From the NCBI GenBank assembly GCA_033398695.1, contig CM065801.1:51656358-51720357 (forward strand): a DNA stretch of 64,000 bases. The letters are read 5' to 3'. A program made the translations under genes and the position numbers. Of the stretch, positions 11,139-23,700 are shown one piece after another; the stretch's first letter is position 1; each line of letters begins with the position of its first letter. Source of the stretch: Orobanche coerulescens (lineage: Eukaryota; Streptophyta; Magnoliopsida; Lamiales; Orobanchaceae). Below the pieces are notes generated by a model. The model worked only from the letters and a program-made list of their open reading frames with translations, searched no databases and was not told the origin of the DNA.

Positions 11139-12848
11139 TCAGTCAGCTTTCCAATAATTTGCTGGATTGGATGATCTTTGAGCCATTTGGGGATATCGTC
11201 TTCTTCTGGGTTTGTTCCCCCGCTGATTGCTCGTGGATTTACGCATCACTGGGTTCGTCCGCAATCGATCAGCTACCATCTTGTCATTTGCAGGTTGGGT
11301 CTGATCTGCAGATGAGTCTTTATCAGCTACGGCTGGATCTTCATCAGCAGCAACCGGATCAGATAGGTTTGATGATCCTGTCTGATCTGCAGTTGGGTCT
11401 TCAGCAGCTGCAGTTGGGTCATCAGGCTGGTGTGCAGGTGAGTCCACCATTCCAGTGTCATGTATAATGACTTCTTCAAGGGTTGCTGTTTTGAGCTTGT
11501 TCTCAATTAGCTCAACTTGTTTCCTGTACTCAACGGTAGATTCATCAAAAACAACATGGGGTGTTTCTTCCACAACTAAGGTTCTTTTATTAAATACTCT
11601 ATATGCCTTGCTTCTTTGTGAATATCCCATAAAGAGACCGTCATCAGTTTTAGCATCAAAGGCATTTAGTTGGGTTTTACCATTGTTGTGGATGAAACAC
11701 TTGCAACCAAAAACATGAAAATAAGCAACAGTAGGAGTTCTATTATTCCAAACCTCATAGGGAGTTTTGCCATGTCTCCCTACTATCATACTCCTGTTCT
11801 GGGTGTGACAGGATGTGTTGAGAGCTTCAGCCCAGAACCTCTTGGACAGGTCCGCTTCTGCAATCATGGACCTTGCTGCTTCCTTCAGGGTTCTGTTTCT
11901 TCTTTCAGCAACGCCATTCTGTGGGCGTCCCTGCCGCAGAGCTCATGCCGGATCCCATTCGATCGTAATCGCTATTGCTTTGTTGAGAAACTCTCCTCCT
12001 CTATCTGATCTGATCTTGATTATGGATAGGGATTTCTCATTTTGGATCCTTCTCAGCAGCTCAGGTAGCTTGGTCAAGGTTTCACTTTTCTTATATAGAA
12101 AGATGATCCAAGTGTATCTTGAATAATCATCTACTATAACAAGTGCATACTTTCGGCCGCTCAAAGTCCTTGGCTTGATAGGACCAAATAGATCCATGTG
12201 GAGTAGATCTAAGATACTTGTTGTTAAAGTTGTAGGCTGGACTGGCTTGAACGATGCTCTGGTCTGCTTTCCTTTCTGACATGCATCACAAAGCGCTTCC
12301 TTCTTGAATGCTTCATTTGGAAGTCCTCTGACCAGCTTCTGAGAACTAATCTTGTTGATGGCTTTGAAGTTTAGGTGACATAATCTTTTGTGCCATAGCC
12401 ATCTATTCTCAGCTACTGTCTTGGATAGAAAACAGGAGTTAGGTGTTCCTGTGTTCTAATCAATCATGTAGACATCTCTTCTTCTGAAACCTTGGAGCTT
12501 CACTTCTCCAGATAAGATATCTATCACCGTACATTTCCAGATGGTGAAGACTACTAGATTCTTCTCGTCACAGAACTGGCTTATGCTCAGGAGGTTGTAT
12601 TTGAGTCCTTTGACATAATGAACTTTGGATATCACAATATTTCCTCGGTGCAGTTCTCCAAAGCCTTTTGTCTGTCCTCTAGAGCTATCTCCAAAAGTTA
12701 CATCGGGACCTCTTTCTTTGGTGTATTTGGACAGCATCTTCTTGTTCCCGGTCATATGTCTTGAGCATCCAGAATCTACAAACCATTCTTCACCTCCAAA
12801 ATTTGAGCTTGAGGAGATGTGGTTGTAGTCCTTCCACCTTTTCTGCAA
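11139..12848 (-). pseudogene. Co-1 protease, GAG-pre-integrase and integrase (broken)
   Basis: Protease is marked by [14 protein letters not shown] with the aspartic Asp-Ser-Gly at about 12769-12777. The GAG-pre-integrase segment ([10 protein letters not shown]) follows after an in-frame stop near 12456. The integrase core starts at [11 protein letters not shown] with the first Asp, and SDRGGEF carries the second. Around 11880-11990 small indels scramble the stretch that should hold the Glu. The frame resumes with the copia integrase C terminus (KTPYEVW..., VFGCKCFIH). A long Asp/Ala/Pro-rich linker to RT follows. Confidence 0.85.
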
Positions 12849-14914
12849 TCAGACAAGCAGAGATTTAGGTACCCAAATATGTGTGGGTCCTTTGGGGTTA
12901 GCTGGTTTCCTGGAGAATTGATTTCTCCTTGGATTGTAGAAGTTATTATTATAACTATAACCCTCATTAGGTGTGTAAGGTCGAGGTCTGAATCTCCTGT
13001 TCGGATTGTATACCGGATATTCCTCAAAATTTTGATAGTGTGGGCCATTTCTAAATCTTGGCTGAGACCATTTGTCAAATCTTTGAGGTCTCCACACTTG
13101 TTCATTTTGGTAATTAGGATAACCTTGAGGTCTCCATCTGCCCCTCCCATTATGAAATCTGTTTTTAGGGAGTTGTTGGTAATAGTGGGCATGTTGTCCG
13201 GGCTGCTGCTTTTGCCTGGGCCATTGCCTAGTCGCCTGTCTAGGTGGCTGCCTGGTGTAACCTGACTGCAGCCTAGACATTTGACTTGGCTGTTGCCTGT
13301 TTTTGAATATAGGTTTATATGTAGGCTCAACAGTCGAGACAATTGTTTCTCCCTTGATAAATTTCCTTTTAGAACTAGAGGGAGTGTGAGGATCATATCC
13401 AAGGCCTGATTTGGAATATAGTGGCCTTTTATTGGTACACAATTCTTCTAGGGTTGAAGATGCCTTCAGGGAGGTTATTTCCTGCGCCTGAGTCTTATTC
13501 ACCTGTGTCAGCTTAGTAAACTCATTTTTGGCATGAGTAAGTGCAGCTGATTTTTCTTTAAGTAAAATGGTTAGTCTGTTTATCTCAGCTGTATTAACAT
13601 CAGCCTGGTTTTTAAAGTCACCGCAGCTTATCTCAACCTTATTCAAATCTAGCCGAGTTTTTCAAATCTTTTTCAAATGCTTATTCTCATTTTGGTACCG
13701 AGTCTTCTCTCATTGACGCTTTAGTGTGCGATTTGAGTGTTTCAAAATCTTTAAATAACCGATTTACCGATTCGTGTAGATCCATATCTTGTGACATGGC
13801 CGAGCTATTATTTGAACCGGTGGGTTTAGAGGTTACCTCTTCATCAACTAGGTTTGCCATCAGCAATCATACTCCTCATCTTCATCGAAAAGAATCCGCT
13901 GCTTGATTCGACATGCTCCTGGTCTTCTCCGATGAGGGCCTTTCTTCTATCTTCTTTTCTGCCCACCTCCTTCTTGGTTTCGTCCTTCTTGAGCTCAGGA
14001 CAGTCCATTTGGATGTGTCCGATCTTGTGACAATTGTAGCATTCTACTTTCCAGCTTCCAGCCTTCTGGTTCCTTCTTGGATTCTCCTTGTAATTTTTCT
14101 TATATTTGGAGTAGTTATTTCAAAAGTTGCTGAACCTTTGCATTATAAACGCCATTTCTTCCTCAAAATCTAATGGATTTGGCGGTTTTTCATCAGATAG
14201 GCTCTTGGCAGGGGACTCGGATGCAAATGCGATTCCCTTCTCTGTAGGCTCAGTTGAGGATGAACTTGGAAGCTCGAACTCATAAGACTTCAGATCAGAG
14301 AACAGCTCTTGTATCTTTATCTTATTCAGGTCCTTGGACTCTCTCATGGCCACGGCCTTCATGCTCCATTCAGGGTTGAGAGATCTGAGAACCTTCAGTG
14401 CCATTTCCCTGTTGCCATAGGTTTTGCCGAGGGAGTTGATCTCATTAATAATCTCAGTGAACCTTGTGTCCACTTGATCTATGGATTCACCATTCTTCAT
14501 TTTAAAGTTGTCAAATTTTTGGATAGCAATTGATAGCTTGTTTTCCTTGATCAGCTCCGTTCCTTCACACATTAGGGCTAATGTGTCCCAGATTTCCTTG
14601 GCATTCTTGCAGTTCTTGATCTTGACCATGGTGGATTTGTCAAGAGTCTGGTATAATACATCTCTGGCCCGGTTATCAAGATTGGCCAGCTTTCTTTCTT
14701 CGGGAGTCAGCTCTGTCCTCTTCTTGGGAATCTTCTCTGGCTTTCCTGCTGCGATCTCCTCTGTTGTGTTGTCCTTCTCGAAGATGAATGGACCATCCTC
14801 TATGATGCACCACATGTCGTCATGAATCGAAGATAAGTGTGCCTGCATCCTTATCTTCCACAGATCATACTCGTCAACTGAAAACACAGGGAGTCTAGAG
14901 TGCATGTGTTCCAT
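12849..14914 (-). pseudogene. Co-1 gag with zinc knuckle (interrupted)
   Basis: Starts at the ATG at 14914. The N-terminal copia capsid domain ([17 protein letters not shown]) runs to a stop at 14120, where Co-3 has an Arg codon, so this is a nonsense change. Downstream, the CCHC knuckle CYNCHKIGHIQMDC is visible at about 14002-14043. After further breaks, a 265-codon frame (13646-12849) encodes a coiled-coil-like part and a basic Gln/Pro/Arg-rich tail ending [14 protein letters not shown]. Gag packages element RNA into particles. Confidence 0.85.
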
Positions 14915-14977
14915 TATAACGTGAGAGTAAAGATATATCTTAGATATAGATCTGGTTCGTGAAATAAATGAACCAAC

Positions 14978-14990
14978 CTCTCTGATACCA
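14978..14990 (-). other. Primer-binding site of Co-1
   Basis: Minus strand TGGTATCAGAGAG starts 2 nt inside the 5' LTR, a good match to the 3' end of plant initiator Met tRNA. Confidence 0.85.
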
Positions 14991-14992
14991 CT

Positions 14993-16394
14993 TGTAGGTC
15001 ACAAGTCGTCCAGGTACAAGTCTAGAGGGGAGGGTGAGTAGACTTGTAGAAACTCTTAAACTCTTTTTCATGAAGAGTGAGTTTCTTCAGCTGATAGATA
15101 AACAAATGACTTGGAGTCGTTTGTTCTTTAATATATGCGGAAGTCAGCTGATGACGAATAGAAAGCAACTAATGAAACACTTAACGATGAATGCAGCAGT
15201 TAGAATATGATGCAAATACAGTAAATAACGCAGGCGATTATAGTGGTCTCAGAGGTGGGGTAATCCTCTACTAATCCACTTTTCTCCAAACCAGTTGGAG
15301 ATGAATTCACTATAATTCTCAACCAGTGATAAATATTACAGTGATTCAAACCACACTACAACAGCTTCCAACCAGTGGAAATCCGTGTCGTTGTACACAA
15401 TTGACTACCTTGCACCTCTTGATCCTCGATCCTTGGATGCCTTTACAGTCTCTTACTTCAACCAGTGAAGTACCCCGTACTCAGAATTATAGACAAGAGT
15501 TTTTGTCTTCTCCAACTAAGATCTTCTTTAAGTATGAACTCTTAGAACCGCTCTTTTCACGATGCTAATGATTGCTTTAGATTGCTTGATTGCTTTGATC
15601 GCTTGAAAGTATGTTCGCACCGGTAGTTGCTCAGCTTCAGATCTTCGGATATATATAGGTCACGATCTCTGAGCTTTTCCCTTGTAGCCGTTGCAAATCT
15701 TTTGAACAAATTCGTCCGTTGGAGAGGGGAGACTTCATTGTTTAATCTTTCTGAACGTTGCAAGGCTGGATTCCTATTATTTTATTCTATCTTCCGACCG
15801 TTGTGAAGACTTTGCATGTGAGGCGCCGAATCTTTTGATTATAAAATGATTAAAGTCTTCAAGGTGGGTCTGGATGATTTATTTAAATCATATCTCTTGC
15901 GGGAATCACTCCAATTTGTCTCTTCACGTTGCATGTGACTTTCCGTAATACTTGACTTTTCAACGCATGCTGACGTGGACTATGGAGTACTTGGCTGATC
16001 TTGACTAGGCTGATGAGCTGTTAACTTCTCTGCACCTGACCTCTCCGATGTTCACCGCTCATGACTTGACCGATCGTGTGACTTGACCGAGGTACCCTAC
16101 CGCAGCCCGTCAAACATCCGTGATAAATTTTGTTGACCGAGCTACTCGACCGACTCTACCGATCCTCTCTCGATGGACTTAGTCGTACTTGGTACTTAAC
16201 CGATTTTCACTTAACTAATTTTGGCCTACAGAAGATACTCATTTGGTTCTTCTTTACATTTTGCCAAGTTTTATACTTAACATATTTTGGCCTATGGAAG
16301 ATACTCATTTGGTTCTTCCTTACATTTTTGCCAAGTAATAAACATTTGATTTTATATTAATGACATCATCAAAATCTAACAAGTATTCATAACA
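14993..16394 (-). repeat. Co-1 5' LTR
   Basis: 1402 bp, TG/CA ends, flanked by tatgg at 16395-16399. Minus-strand TATATATA box at about 15650-15657. It differs from its partner mainly within about 16018-16230. Confidence 0.9.
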
Positions 16395-16399
16395 TATGG

Positions 16400-19236
16400 A
16401 ATCGTAGTATTCTCGATGTTCTTGGTAGTTTGTTGCGATTCATGATGTTATGAGAAGTATATATGTTGAAGGACACGATTATATACTTTGAATTGTGAAT
16501 AAGGATTGTTTAGATGTTAGAACACATCGGATTATGTCGTTTGAGGATTTTGAATATGATTTCGGAATTAGTTGTGTTCTTAAGGAACTCTTGGATTATA
16601 TGAATTGTTGAACATGTTTAAGAGGTTTTGGTGTTTTAGATATGAATATGAAATATTCATATCTAAAACTAAGTTATGTGTTTTGGTACAATATTCATAT
16701 AGGAATACGAATATGATTCCGGATTTGATAAGATTATGATTTACTTTTGAGTTTGAGAATTTATACGTATTGAACAAGTGTTCAATTAGGATAATGGAAT
16801 TATTTGAAGCCTTTGGAATATGGTTATCTGTAATGTTGAATTAATAGGATTGTCCGGATTGATGATGATAATCGGTAATTGGATTTTATTATGAATTTAC
16901 AAGGAGTAAACTTGTATCCGTATTTAAGATTGAATTTGGATTCGGAAATGTTAGACCATTTTTGGTTTAAATTGATTGTTGATATGAATTTCGGATTGTG
17001 GAATCTATTTGTGGTTTTGAATTCGTGATTGATTGGTTTAGATTGTTTGGGTTTGTATTTAAACGGGATATTGTATAACCGTTGTGTTTGTTGATCGGTT
17101 ATTGATTGTTTTTGTGATCATCGAGTTACGACTTGTATTGTGGATATGAGTTCGTATTTGTTGAGTTGGATTATTTGGTTTTATGTATATGATCGAGGTT
17201 TCGTTGAACCATTGAGTTTGTTGGTTGGGTATGTCGGTTATTGATTTTTATCGAATGTGTATTAATCGGTTATTGCAATAGGTTGAGATGTTTGATCGTT
17301 GTTTGTGACCGTTGTGTTGCGGTTGAGGTCGAAGAGTTCGTAGATCGCTTTGTTCGGGTCTGAGGAGCTCGTGGACGAAGGCGGTGGATTTTGGTAACAG
17401 CTTCGTGGTATCGGTATCGAGCCAAGTTTCTACTTGTTCAGTTTATAATATTTGATAAATGGTTTCGTTTTCATTTCATTTATAATTCGTATAGCAATGT
17501 TGTTAGAAATGTAAGTTGTCGGGATAATGGTTTGTATATCGTACTCTGGTTGTAATAAATCATAAGTTATATGATTTAATTGTGTTCAGGGAAGACGTGA
17601 GTTATCTTTGGTCAAGGATATAGAATATCGGATATCAAGGATAGTTATCGTGATGACATAAGTATCGGGATAAAGGTTTATTGGTATTGAATGGATGGTA
17701 CCTTATTTGAGATTATTTGTATAACTGTGTATTCGTTCAGGGATGTTGTTCGGGGAAAGGATGTTGTCTTCGGCCTTGAGGTAATTTATGTATTGTTCAG
17801 TTATGAGATAATTAAGTTGAGTTGTTGTATATGTTGTACGTTGAGGCTTCGTATATTGAGATTCGTATTGGTTGTTCGTTAAGGGATGTTGATCCCAGGA
17901 CTATTGTTGGTATTAATGGTTGTGTTGGTCGTCTCATTGAGGGATGTTGATCCCAGAACTGTTGTCTGAGATTGTTGATCGTATGGATTATCCTTTGGGG
18001 TTTGTGATCTCAGGATTGTTGTTTTGAATATTGATTGGTCGTGTCAACTTTTCACTGTCAGTCTATTGTTGTTTACTTCGGTGAGTCTTTGATCCTTGTT
18101 GGACATGCGTTTCTTTGAGTTTCGTTGTCATGTTGCATCGTGACATATCCAGAGTCATATCTGCGTGCCGATTGGTTATTGTGTAGGATTTTTAGCCGGG
18201 CACATAATGGTTATGTGTTGATATTTCCACATTGAACCGTGCACACGAGACGTAGTTCGCGAGGCTAATTAGGTACAAGACCACACGTGTATTTGATCGA
18301 TATCCGGGGTGGCTTGTGCACGGACACATTTCCGGATCGGGCGTACTATGATTTCCATCTTTGAGCCATATTATTTGGTCGTTCATCCTCCATTTATGGT
18401 TGGGTATGTTCGACGGTTTTGTGACTGGTTGTTCATACGCCCGAGGGGTATGTTCGACAGTCAGAGTTATTTTTTTGAGATCCATTATTGTTGATCATTT
18501 GGAGTCTACCTTGTTGAGGGTATTCTAGGTTATTGTTGGTCCTTTGTTGATCATTTGGAGTCTACCATGTTGAGGGTATTCTCGGTTATTGTTGATCTTT
18601 GTAGATCGTGTTTGGAGTTTACCATGTTGAGGGTATTCTCGGTTATTGTTGATCTTTTGTCGATCGTAATGGAATTCATCATGTTGATGATATTTTTGGT
18701 TGTACTTTGACCTTGGGTTGGTTGTATTGGAGCTCATCATATCGATGATATTCTCAGTGATGTATTGGTTGATCATTGTTATTGATCGTATGAGCATTCG
18801 GACTGTACGTCGATGTTCGGGATTTGTTATCATTATCATGTGGTAGTTGATCTACAGATATGTTGTGTATTATTGGTTTATCCAAGTTGAGATTTGATTG
18901 TGTAATCCGGCGGACAGGATTTGGCACAGATTGGATTATTTCCACACTTATGAGTTATGATGATGTTTTGAGGATTGTCGGTATTTTTGGAATTCAGTAC
19001 AGATAATTGTTGTTGAGTTCATTTCGTCTTTTGGAGATGCGAAATATGGATTACGGTAAGGGTTGTTTTGGTATGGAATGCCTTGGATCGGTAAGATTAC
19101 ATTGGTAGTATTCTTACAGTATTATTACATTGGTATGTAATTATTTATGATGATGTGATCGTTATCATTGTTAAGTATTGTGGCTGATACCGTCGTGGGC
19201 TTTATTTTTAGGTACTCGGAGATCGAGCTAGTAGCG
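16400..19236 (+). repeat. Gy-1 3' LTR, segment 2
   Basis: Continues segment 1 after Co-1. From 16513 it matches window positions 1-2723. The last five bases (tagcg, 19232-19236) are the left TSD of Co-2. No gene seen. Confidence 0.85.
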
Positions 19237-21220
19237 TGTTGGGAGTATGCCCTCGAATGCCACTCAGAGGATGTTGAGTCAGGGCATTGTACTTGTAATT
19301 ATGTAAATCATTAATATAAGGCAATGGATGTTTCTTTATTTACTGGTAGTTACTGGAATTCCTAACTCGTAAATATACATATAGAAACTAGTCCGTGTAT
19401 TTGAGAGCAAAACATTCCACTCTTTATTGGATAAGGGGGTCGGCACTGGAAAGGTTTATAGCTCAAATACTTAATCGTTCGCAAGTCAATGAAACTTGAC
19501 TGGGCGTTAAGTTTATGTGAAGACTTGTATGACGTGTTCTTTGACATGGAGAGTGCCTGTCGAACACTAATGGTTAGTGGGAGCACACGTTATAGGTATG
19601 CTAATTGGATTAGTATACTCGAACCGACTCACCCTCGATTCGTCACACGGATTTCACTCCGGGACAGTCGATGACGGAATCGAAAGGTTGTGATAGGTAT
19701 TCGTGAACCTTCGACTTGAGGATTTAGTAGGGATGTGCGTGTGACGTCAAGATTTTCATTAGAGTAGTTCGACCTCGTAAACCTAAGGCGGGGTCAACCT
19801 CGACGTGCATCTTGACGGGCAAGTAGCAGTCCTATCAATACCAAGATAGAATTCTTTCTCCCGTTAGTGAGCGGGTTATATGTCCTATGCGGTTATTAGC
19901 AGATGAGATCATAAGTCTTTGACCAAAGCATTGGAGCTAGTTGTATTAGATACACGACAGCTCGATGATCTCGATTTGCATTAACGCATGCATAGCGTCA
20001 AGTACAGATAGGGTTTGACTGATCGTGACCCTATAACTTGATCGGGACATTTGAAAGAAGGGTTTATACGTTTACTGGTATTCACGACAGAATGGTTCTT
20101 GAATGATCCCATCATTCGTTCTCGATTGGGTACAGTGTAGGCCGCCAGGCTGGCTAGGTGGTGCTACTACTCTTTGGTTCCTCCCATTGCTGACTGAGAC
20201 GAACCTACCGAGTCGCGCAATAGGATTGACGACGGAATGAATCAAGCTAATTCTCTCATTATGAATATTAGATATTGGATATCTAAATTTGGGATATTGG
20301 ATGTTTAAATCGACTTATTAGATAAATTGATTTAAGGCCTAATGAAATAAATATTTCACTGGGTGATTAATTTAATTCATGAATATAATTATTTCTTGGA
20401 GAAATTAATTATGTTATTATGTGTTTGATATGATTAATTAATTAAATTAATTAATTGATATAAATACATTGGAACGGAATCGGAGTTTATCTGTCTGGAC
20501 TCGCGAGAGTCCGAAACGAACCGAACTTGTCCGATTTCTTCTTGATAGCCGCCCCCTTCCACCAACCTTCCCTTTGGTCTTTGGTTTCCATTTTATAATG
20601 GATGATAATGACTTGTGGGGAAGACCTCTCATGTGAGATGAGTTGTTGGTGGTTATAAAGTGTATAAAGAATAAGAAGAAGACTAACTCTCACATGTATT
20701 TTTTTTGGAGCATTTCATACGTGAGATATAAGGAAGAGAGAGAGAGAGAAAAACCTCTCCAAGTCTTCTTCATCTTCATCACTAGTTCTTGATTTTTTTT
20801 CTTGGAGAAAAATTGAGAGATAAATTGAGAGATAGTGAGTTATACACTTAGAGTGTTATAATAACAATCAAAAGCTTCATCACTTAGCTCTAGCCGTATC
20901 CTTAGAGGATAGCAAGGTGATCGTCGTTCCGATCGTTTCTCCGGCGCGTGACAAGTAGAGACGCGGTGTTTTCGGCGTTGGATCATCCAAGAGCTTGGAG
21001 CGGATTGGATCGTAAGGAAATAAATCTAAAGCTTGGGGAATAGCTCAAGAAAAGGAATCCATTTAATCAACGGACTACAAGGGTGCGTTTCTATATCTCT
21101 TGTGTTTCGTATAATATTCGTATATACGTAGCTCGATCGATCCTCGTAGGGATTCGGATCGAATTAATTTTCGTTTTACCGCTTCCGCTGGGCCTTCGTT
21201 TTAGGCACCGAATCCCAACA
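19237..21220 (+). repeat. Co-2 5' LTR
   Basis: 1984 bp. TATAAATA at about 20459-20466. It contains a (GA)n run near 20730 and is almost collinear with 26366-28364. Confidence 0.92.
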
Positions 21221-21221
21221 G

Positions 21222-21233
21222 TGGTATTGGAGC
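21222..21233 (+). other. Primer-binding site of Co-2
   Basis: tggtattggagc, one base inside the LTR end, is a diverged match to the Met-tRNA primer site. Confidence 0.75.
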
Positions 21234-22871
21234 GTGGGTCTTGCGATCGTATATACGATATTAGCATTTGGAATGCTTGATTAGATGGTGAATGATTTGG
21301 AATCATTTTAGTCATAATCGTGGTATATGTTTTTCGTTCGTAATAATTGTATTTTTCGTAAGTTTATTTCTAAATATAAATCTTAAATTTCTGGGAAATA
21401 TGATTTATATTGTAGATATGAAAGTCTAAAAATATAGATATTGGATATCCGGTCGAAAATCTAGCTCCAAATCATCGTCGGACGACTTTTCGGACAAAGG
21501 GCAGGAAGCTATCAGGGTGACTCGGCCGTGTCTGGTGACACGGGCCGTGTCGGGCGATCCCTGTGCCACCGCCAGACCCGACCGTGTCGGGAGACACGGG
21601 CCGTGCACTGGCGGCAGTGCCGAGCGTGACTCGGCCATGCGATCTGCCGGAAAGTCAGCGAGGGTGACTCGCCAGCAAATTTTTTTTGCCCCGGCTCGAT
21701 TTTTTCGTGTATTCTTGAAAATTAATCTCCCGCATGTTAAATTGGATTTAATATGATTAAAATGATTTAAGGTATTTTATTTTATAAGGGAAATTTGATT
21801 AATTGGAATATTTATGGTCGACCGAATTATTTTGAATGTTATCATATTACCGATTGTGTGAATCGATTTGATCGGTTCGTATTGTTGATTGGATCAATGT
21901 ATCTCTACGCTTTTCATTTATATAGTATTTATTGGATGAATGCTTTTGAATGGGGATGTGGTTCGTGGACTTAGTTTTGAATCGTTCGTTTTATTCGATT
22001 GGGTTGTAAAGGCCGTTTTGAGCCTATTTATTTTACTAGAAATGTTTGTATCTATGATGCAATTTTCGATGTAAAATTTATATGTAATGACGAAGACCGT
22101 AGGAAGATCCATTTCGAGAAGACGAAGATTCAAGACGAAGACTTGTAATTAGATTACGGAGTTTTTGTTTTCTAGGAACGGTCCATGAACCACATGTTGG
22201 TAGCAACTAGGTTGTGAATGGTTATTTCATGTTGTATGAATGCCGCAAACGCTCTTAAATGATTAATGTGCAAAGTGTAACGTTAATCGCGAAAATTCTC
22301 CCACGATAAATTATTAAGTTTATAAGGTTTCAAGGTTTTCCTTCCCTCCATCGAGTTTTCGGGAAATTGAAATCCAAACCGGATGTGTTATGCTTCCGAG
22401 TTATCGGGGTAGTCGTTCGGGGAGGACGGATAAATTACTGGGAGCGCATTGGATGCCTTCGGTTGGAGCAAATTTTATCCCTAGAAACCTGATAGGTTGC
22501 CGGACAAGATTCAATTGTGAAATTGATTTGCGTCGATGGTATAAACATAACTTGTTCACGAACCATAGAAACCGTATAGGTTGAGGGGAGTGAACAAAGG
22601 GAAAAAGAAGATCGAATCATCCATTAGATGGGTTGGTGTTGGACACCACTTTATGAAAATTAATAGACTAGAAACCTGTTCGGTTGCCCTCTATTAAGAT
22701 TTATAAAGAACTCGATCACACTATGAAGTAGAGCGACGATACTTCCGGATATCACATGGGAGTGTGTTATTCCGATAAAAATAGTGGGAGCTGGGTAACA
22801 AGAATAGCAAAGACCTTAATTCTATACTCAGATCATAATATAACAATTCACTAATTAATCTGTTATACTTA
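21234..22871 (+). other. Co-2 untranslated leader
   Basis: About 1.6 kb between the primer site and gag. At about 21515-21665 there is a GC-rich stretch in which gtgactcggccgtgtc-like units recur on both strands, so it could fold. I see no gene. Confidence 0.6.
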
Positions 22872-23700
22872 ATGCAGACAAATCTCAATATGACAATGAA
22901 TCCACTCGCAATTCTACTCGAAAAGAACACCTTAATGGGACCTAACTTTGTGGATTGGCTCCGCAATCTGATGATTGTCCTCAGTATAGAGGCGCTGGGA
23001 TACGTCTTGGAGACGGACATTCCGCGCCTCTGTGCGGACCCGAGCCAATCAGAAGAGATTGAAAACCACGAAAAGTGGGTTAAGGATGACGTGAAAGTCC
23101 GTGCTTATATGATGGCTTCCATGTCTAATGAGCTTCAGAGAGCTCATGAGAAAATGACTTCGCTAGGCATTCTATCTCACTTAACCGAGCTTTATGGTGA
23201 GCACAGCAGAATCGCTAGATATGAGATATCCAAGCAACTGCTCGGTGCAAGGATGAAGGAAGGTGAGAAGGTTGGGAACACGTCCTCAAAATGATATCCA
23301 TGATCGAGAGATTGAGGCTCTTGATTTTAAAATGGATACTTCTCCAAACCGACCTTATCCTACAGCCTCTCCCCGATTCCTTCTCACAGCTTGTTATGAA
23401 CTTCAACCGCAATGAGATTGCATGTAATTTAGTCAAGCTAATGAACAAACTTGTGACCGCTCGCCTCGGATGAAGACTCCGCAGATGAAGGAGTCTCTCT
23501 TGTGATTTCTTCCGACTCCTGAGGTCTAAGAACAAGAAGAAAAAGACCAAGAAGCAAACTGGACCACAAGTTAAGGACCTTAAAGGAAAGGGCAAGGCCC
23601 CGATGGTTCCAAAGAACAAGAAGAAGAAGGATGTTTGTCTCAAGTGCGGTGAGCTGGGCCACTGGGCTAGAGACTATCCGATTCTTCATGGCACTTCAGG
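22872..23700 (+). pseudogene. Co-2 gag with damaged zinc knuckle
   Basis: The first 140 codons carry the copia gag N terminus (NPLAILLEKNTLMGPNFVDW, then NLMIVLSIEALGYVLE). The frame breaks near 23290. The remaining C-terminal half lies in other frames and includes a basic Lys-rich stretch. A CCHC knuckle at about 23638-23680 reads CLKCGELGHWARDYP; the last Cys is Tyr, so zinc binding is probably lost. Confidence 0.8.

Larger units (their letters stand above)
5056..16394 (-). mobile_element. Co-1: Ty1/copia retrotransposon with an extra ORF after pol, nested in Gy-1
   Basis: LTRs at 5056-6464 and 14993-16394 both have TG...CA ends. The 5-bp TSD tatgg lies at 5051-5055 and 16395-16399. Coding order on the minus strand is gag, protease, integrase, RT, RNase H (copia order), then an extra ORF before the purine tract. 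It belongs to the same family as Co-3. The layout resembles the SIRE/Maximus lineage, known for long internal regions and an ORF after pol; that assignment is inference. Coding parts carry stops and frameshifts, so it is not autonomous. The insertion is younger than Gy-1, whose LTR it interrupts. Confidence 0.9.
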
